A stretch of 64,000 nucleotides of DNA from Cucumis sativus. Taxonomy: Eukaryota > Streptophyta > Magnoliopsida > Cucurbitales > Cucurbitaceae. The stretch lies in assembly GCF_000004075.3 (NCBI RefSeq), contig NC_026655.2, positions 24,537,489 through 24,601,488 of the forward strand. Reading direction: 5' to 3'. The notes beneath the pieces were generated by a model. That model did not search any database and had not been told where the DNA came from. It saw nothing but the letters and a program-made list of their open reading frames with translations. Both the position numbers and the translations under genes were made by a program. This document shows positions 59,592-64,000 of this stretch, piece after piece (position 1 is the stretch's first letter; each line of letters starts with the position of its first letter).

Positions 59592-59616
59592 GTATAGTAT
59601 AGTATAGTATAGTATA
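59592..59616 (+). repeat. (GTATA)5 microsatellite
   Basis: Five exact pentamer units, preceded by a short TA run. Confidence 0.9.
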
Positions 59617-59984
59617 TAATGTAGTGGAAGTTGAAATTGGGAAGAGACATAGATAAACATGAATAATTAGTGTGAGAAATAAAATAATAATAAGAAGAAG
59701 AAGTGATATTTTAGAAAATAAAATAATTGGGAGAGATCTTAGGGCAGAGTGGCTAAACCATGTGATGCCAATTTTTTTTGGCAATTGGTCTCCTCTTTCT
59801 TGGAATTTTCCATTATTATTATTGGGTTTTTCCTATATATAATCTTTTCTTTTCAAACATTATTATCATTATTATTATTATTATTGGCTTTATTAATTTG
59901 CAATTTTTGGAATTTTCCTCTCTACTAACTCACTCTAATCCTTATCCAATTATTTTAGAAAAAGAAAAAGAGTAACAAAATTAT

Positions 59985-60090
59985 TTACAAAAATAGATTT
60001 TATTAATAACAGTCGATGAACTTTATATCAATGTCACTGATAGAGTTTATTATAAAATTTAAAAATTTGTTATATTTAAAAAATGTGTCG
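59985..60090. repeat. AT-rich dispersed repeat
   Basis: Reads atttacaaaaatagattttattaataac, then tcaatgtcactgatagagtt and ttgttatatttaaaaaatgtg. Same family as 21555-21715. Confidence 0.55.
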
Positions 60091-62560
60091 AAATTTCCTT
60101 TTAGAAGTTAAGAAATATAATTAAGTATGTTAGTAAGGCTTCTTACCAAGAAAATTGAAGAAAAGCTACAAATAGCCTCTACGATTTAGATGGATCTTAA
60201 GTTAATAATTTTAGTTAGTTAGTAATTCATGAATTTTTTTACGCATTCAAGACAAAGAACAGTAGAGACAATTTACGAGCATATGTATAAAATTATAGCT
60301 TCCTAGATGATAGGTTAAAAAAACAGGTGAGATGAGGTTAAATGCCGTTTAGCTATATATCACAAGTATTTAACTATATGAATAACTAGAGTACATGGAA
60401 GACAAATAACACCGCATTATTTTTTTTAGATAAGAAATATTATTGATAATCAAAAGTTTGTAACTTAACCTAAAGTTATATTAACAAGTTATCAGTATAA
60501 ACTCAGGCTCTTCCTGATGGTAAACTTGAATCTCCTCGAAGACGAATTCAGGCTCCCCTGCCTGAATTCATTGACCACGGTATAATTATCTCAACCTTCA
60601 TTCATATTTCTTATCAATTGATACTCTGTCAAATCCTTTGACAATCTTCAATAATCTGTCATAATTCAGAAAGTAAACCCTGTCATAATCAGATTCTTCA
60701 CCAAAAATATAAATTGTTGAACACCTTTGTAAAGAATAATTTTACGTTCATAGAACTTCTTCTTTTTAAAGAGCCAAAAAAGAAGAACTTACAATAAAAT
60801 ATTCCTAAATATGAGGAATATCTTCTTCTTTAAATGAGATATCTAATGAAGATCTTTTGACTCCTTATTAAAAGATATTGATAAATGATCCTAAACATAA
60901 GCAAGATATTTCACATCTCTTCGAATAAAAATAAAACTAATTTCATATTTGTCAAAAAAATGGAACGTAAGTTATAATAAATTCTAACCGTCTCTTGACT
61001 ATAGGGACCAAGTTACCATGACTATATATGCAAACAAAAATTTGAAATTCAAATTTATGTAACGTAATCTTTGATTGTTTGTCACTTAATCTCTAACACA
61101 TATATGTCAGTTGAGTTATATACTCACATTTTGACACGTATCGAGAAACATTTTTAAAAATATTAAAATATAAAAGTTGAAGTGTTTTATGACGTTTGTG
61201 TTTTTGTAGAAGATGAATTTTATTTTATTGTGTAAAAAAGAAATTGATTAGGAAGGAAGAAAGAGAAGCAAAGAAAGAAAGAAAGAGAGAAAGAAAAGGT
61301 GAAGAGAGACAACAAAACATAACGTCTCAATAACATAGCAGTTTGACAGAGCAGAAATGTGTAAAAAAGCAATGTTATTCATTATAGATGAAAATCAAAA
61401 TGGCTTCAAAAAAAGAAGAAAAAGTAATAATATATGAAGCACGTAAAGTAATTCAAATCCCCAATCCCAAGTAAGTAGAAAAAAAAAATAGATCATGAAA
61501 AAGAAAAAGTGAAAGTAAAATCCAAACAAAAGGGAGAAAAAAAGAAAAGAAAAACTCTAAAATTAATTAAACCCTTTTCTTGGAAATCAAAGTATTGCTT
61601 TTAATTCATCAAAAACCGAACCAATATTTTATTCATATCGTCTAATCTCAAAGCTAATCGTATAAATTTCATATTAGTTAAACTAGGTTCGTTTTGGTGT
61701 CATTTCGTTTAAAGTTTGGAGTTAGGGCCTAAACTTCCTATTAATTTCGTTTTTAATTTATAATTTTTGATAATGGATCAACGATTATGACATGGTTTAA
61801 GAAGTAATTTTTTTTTACCAAAGTGTCTTCATCGAGCAACTTAAGAAGTTGAATTACGTCAAAAACTTCTCGTACCATTTCTTTAAAATTGTTTAATAAG
61901 TTGGTTGTGTCTTCAATTTGGTGCTCTAAATGACCACATCAAACACTAGGGTATCATTGAATGGTATACAAATGATATATGTTATTTACGATTTTGGGCC
62001 TATAATTATTATATGATATTCTACTATGATAATAAAAATTCTCTTTTTGTCATGGACATAACTTGTAATAGTGATTGTGTCGTTTCAATGTTTACGTTTT
62101 CTTGTTGTTTTTTCATTAACATTTTTTTAGCATCAAACTAAATAATTTCAAAAGGGTTTGAAATTGACAAATTAAATCAACTTTAATGGTAGTATTTGGT
62201 GCTTTATATAATATGTAAAATACATATGAACAACATGGTTTAGTTATATGGCCGGTGTTGTATATAGGAGACTTTCATTTGTGCCGTTTACCAAGTCGGT
62301 AGTACGAAATAAACACACAAAACAAAAGTGTTCACATGACAAATGTAAACCTTAAATTCTACCTTCAAATTATATACAAATTTGATTCAAACTTCTCAAT
62401 CACTATCTAAGAAAAAGAGATATGAAAAAGAAAAAAAAAAGGGACAAAGAGAGACTTATATTTTAATTTTGCAAAGAAAAGAAAAGTGTTTATGTTGGAA
62501 GTGTAAAAGTAAAGTGGAGGGGTGGGAGGGAATAGGGACAACAAAGAAATTGACAACTTG

Positions 62561-64000
62561 ATCTCTTATACATATAATGCTTTATAGGGATGAGAGATGG
62601 GCGAGCTTTGGGTCCCTTCAAACTTTGACTAATCAACTACTACTCTTTCCTTCTTTCTTCTTTTCATGTTTTAATAATAACAATATTAATCATTGTTGTT
62701 TTGTTTTAAATTCCCTCTTCTGCCCTCCTATTGTTTCTTCTTTTGTAATCCCTTTTGTAACTCCATCCTACTTAGCATTACTTGATCTGGTTGGCATTAG
62801 ATTGAGGAGCGTTTACTGATATTTGAGCTGGATTTCTTTAGTGGAAGACAGTGAGCCTTTTTGTATATATATCAGTTTAATTCTCTTCTATAATTGAGGA
62901 CTGTTTTGTTTTGTGTGGTTGTTAACAGTAATAGGATTTATTTATTGAAAAAATTGTACTTGTTTATAATCATCCTATTAAATTCGATAAAAACTGAGAA
63001 GAAAGTTTAAGATCCATGAAAACTAAAGTTGATTTAAACATTTAAAAGTAGAGAACTACAACGACACCATGACTTTGTTGCTTTTTCTTATTTGTTTATT
63101 TGTTATTTTTATAGGGTTTGTGACAGCACAAATTAAACAATGTCCATTCTTATCTTAGGGTATTTAAAAACCCATATTGGAAGATTTTAATGAGGGAAAA
63201 GTTTGATCATAGAGTGTTGCTTTGTTTTGTTTCTCTCTCTCTCTTTTTATAATGTGATATTTGGAGGTTGTATGGATGTAAGTTTTCAAGAGGGGAAGTG
63301 AATGTGTCTTTATGAAGCCCAAAGTTTACACATTGGGGAGCTATTATACACTAACGTTATTCTTACCTTCTTTTTTGCTTTTTAGTTTTTCTAGGGGTAA
63401 TGCATGCCCACAAAAACTTGAGAAGACTTTCTTCTTTTCATTTATTGTTCATCTTCTATGGTCGGATGAGGATCAAGATTATTCATTTTCAACATGGAAA
63501 GACTTCACGTTGACAGATCTCGTTAGATCATGCGTAAGTTAGTACATTTTGATGAGAGATGTATCTTTAATTTCTTGTTGAACACTTGTCTGAGCTGGCT
63601 TTGAAAGAAAATTTGCACTAGTGTGTGGTTGATGTCAACCAACTGGTACACTTTCATGTGTAAGTAATTAGTACAACGGTGTTAAGTAAAGTCAAGTACT
63701 AGAAGTATATTGTATACCTTTTAAGTTATTTATCGGACCTATATTATTGTTCGACACTCACGTGTAGCATGTGGAATACTAGTAGTGTCAGAATGTGTGG
63801 AGTTTTCAAGATGGCAAATTTCACAACTGATGAACTAAATTCATTCATTTTCTCTTTTGTGAAATATATAAACGAATTCATGGCTAAGCAGATTCAAGAA
63901 TCAAGGTCATGTTTTCTTACTTAGACATGTATAGTCTTCTAATGTTTATCTTCGACTGGAGCCTTGCCTAGTTAGGGTAACGACCCCTAACATAATCAAA
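62561..64000. other. Right edge, no gene recognised
   Basis: Less A-rich than the preceding spacer. Two frames of about 80 codons (62577-62819, 63312-63542) are open but have no recognisable content; promoter or UTR of a gene beyond the edge is possible. Confidence 0.35.

Larger units (their letters stand above)
58750..62560. other. Intergenic, no gene seen
   Basis: AT-rich. It holds small repeats (59592-59616 (GTATA)5; ATT runs near 59812-59885), one copy of the AT-rich dispersed repeat, and at about 60480-60940 a less repetitive stretch of unknown nature. Short frames here have no coding character. Confidence 0.5.

Noticed and set aside
60440-60940. Possible remnant of a larger mobile element in the right-hand spacer
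   Set aside because: No repeat at its ends, no protein-coding remnant and no family could be named.
1-64000. Retroviral-type or virus-like elements, CRISPR arrays, operons
   Set aside because: No capsid, reverse transcriptase, integrase or terminal-repeat pair recognised anywhere. The gene organisation is that of a plant nucleus, so bacterial systems do not apply.

Overview
This is a stretch of plant nuclear genome, AT-rich with small introns, from a eudicot. The gene set and the style of the AT-rich repeats suggest a cucurbit of the cucumber/melon type. That last step rests on memory of the family, not on a search. Every gene was assembled by reading splice sites and family motifs directly; unless stated otherwise, exon phases close without a break.

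Layout from left to right. 1-3374 (+): the 3' part of a GH2 mannosylglycoprotein endo-beta-mannosidase. 4984-8402 (+): a five-membrane-span Yip1 protein. 10557-10775 (+): a CLE peptide precursor with an unusual Cys in its peptide. 11025-11298 (-): a broken 5' fragment of seryl-tRNA synthetase. 12927-14153 (+): a GPI-anchored protein, followed at 14455-14900 by a partial tandem copy (promoter plus exon 1 only). 15192-16545 (-): a short-chain dehydrogenase of the glucose/ribitol dehydrogenase group. 17324-20241 (-): a plant-type L-asparaginase/isoaspartyl peptidase. 22158-26412 and 27954-32185 (-): two intact tandem AMI1-type amidases. 33757-34329 (-): an unrecognised, possibly B3-like ORF. 34922-37609 (-): a BTB/NPH3-family protein. 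41185-41964 (-): NF-YC. 46271-48975 (-): a CCX cation/calcium exchanger with a U6 snRNA relic in its intron. 50426-52458 (-): signal peptidase complex subunit 3. 56430-58396 (-): a large heavy-metal-associated isoprenylated protein. 58400-64000: no gene recognised.

Four genes (endo-beta-mannosidase, AMI1, NF-YC, CCX) match, as I recall it, the close Arabidopsis cluster around At1g08960-At1g09010. The window therefore looks like an old conserved block that has been expanded by inserted genes and by the AMI1 tandem duplication.

The amidase pair acts as an internal clock for the small repeats. Copy 2 carries an 89-bp tRNA-like insertion with a perfect 9-bp target duplication, and copy 1 has the corresponding empty site. 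A separate 187-bp SINE with a 9-bp target duplication sits in an intron of the Yip1 gene. GC-AG introns occur in both amidases at the same position and in the mannosidase. I found no multi-gene system that looks unprecedented. The most unusual single item is the CLE peptide with Cys at the normally invariant Gly.
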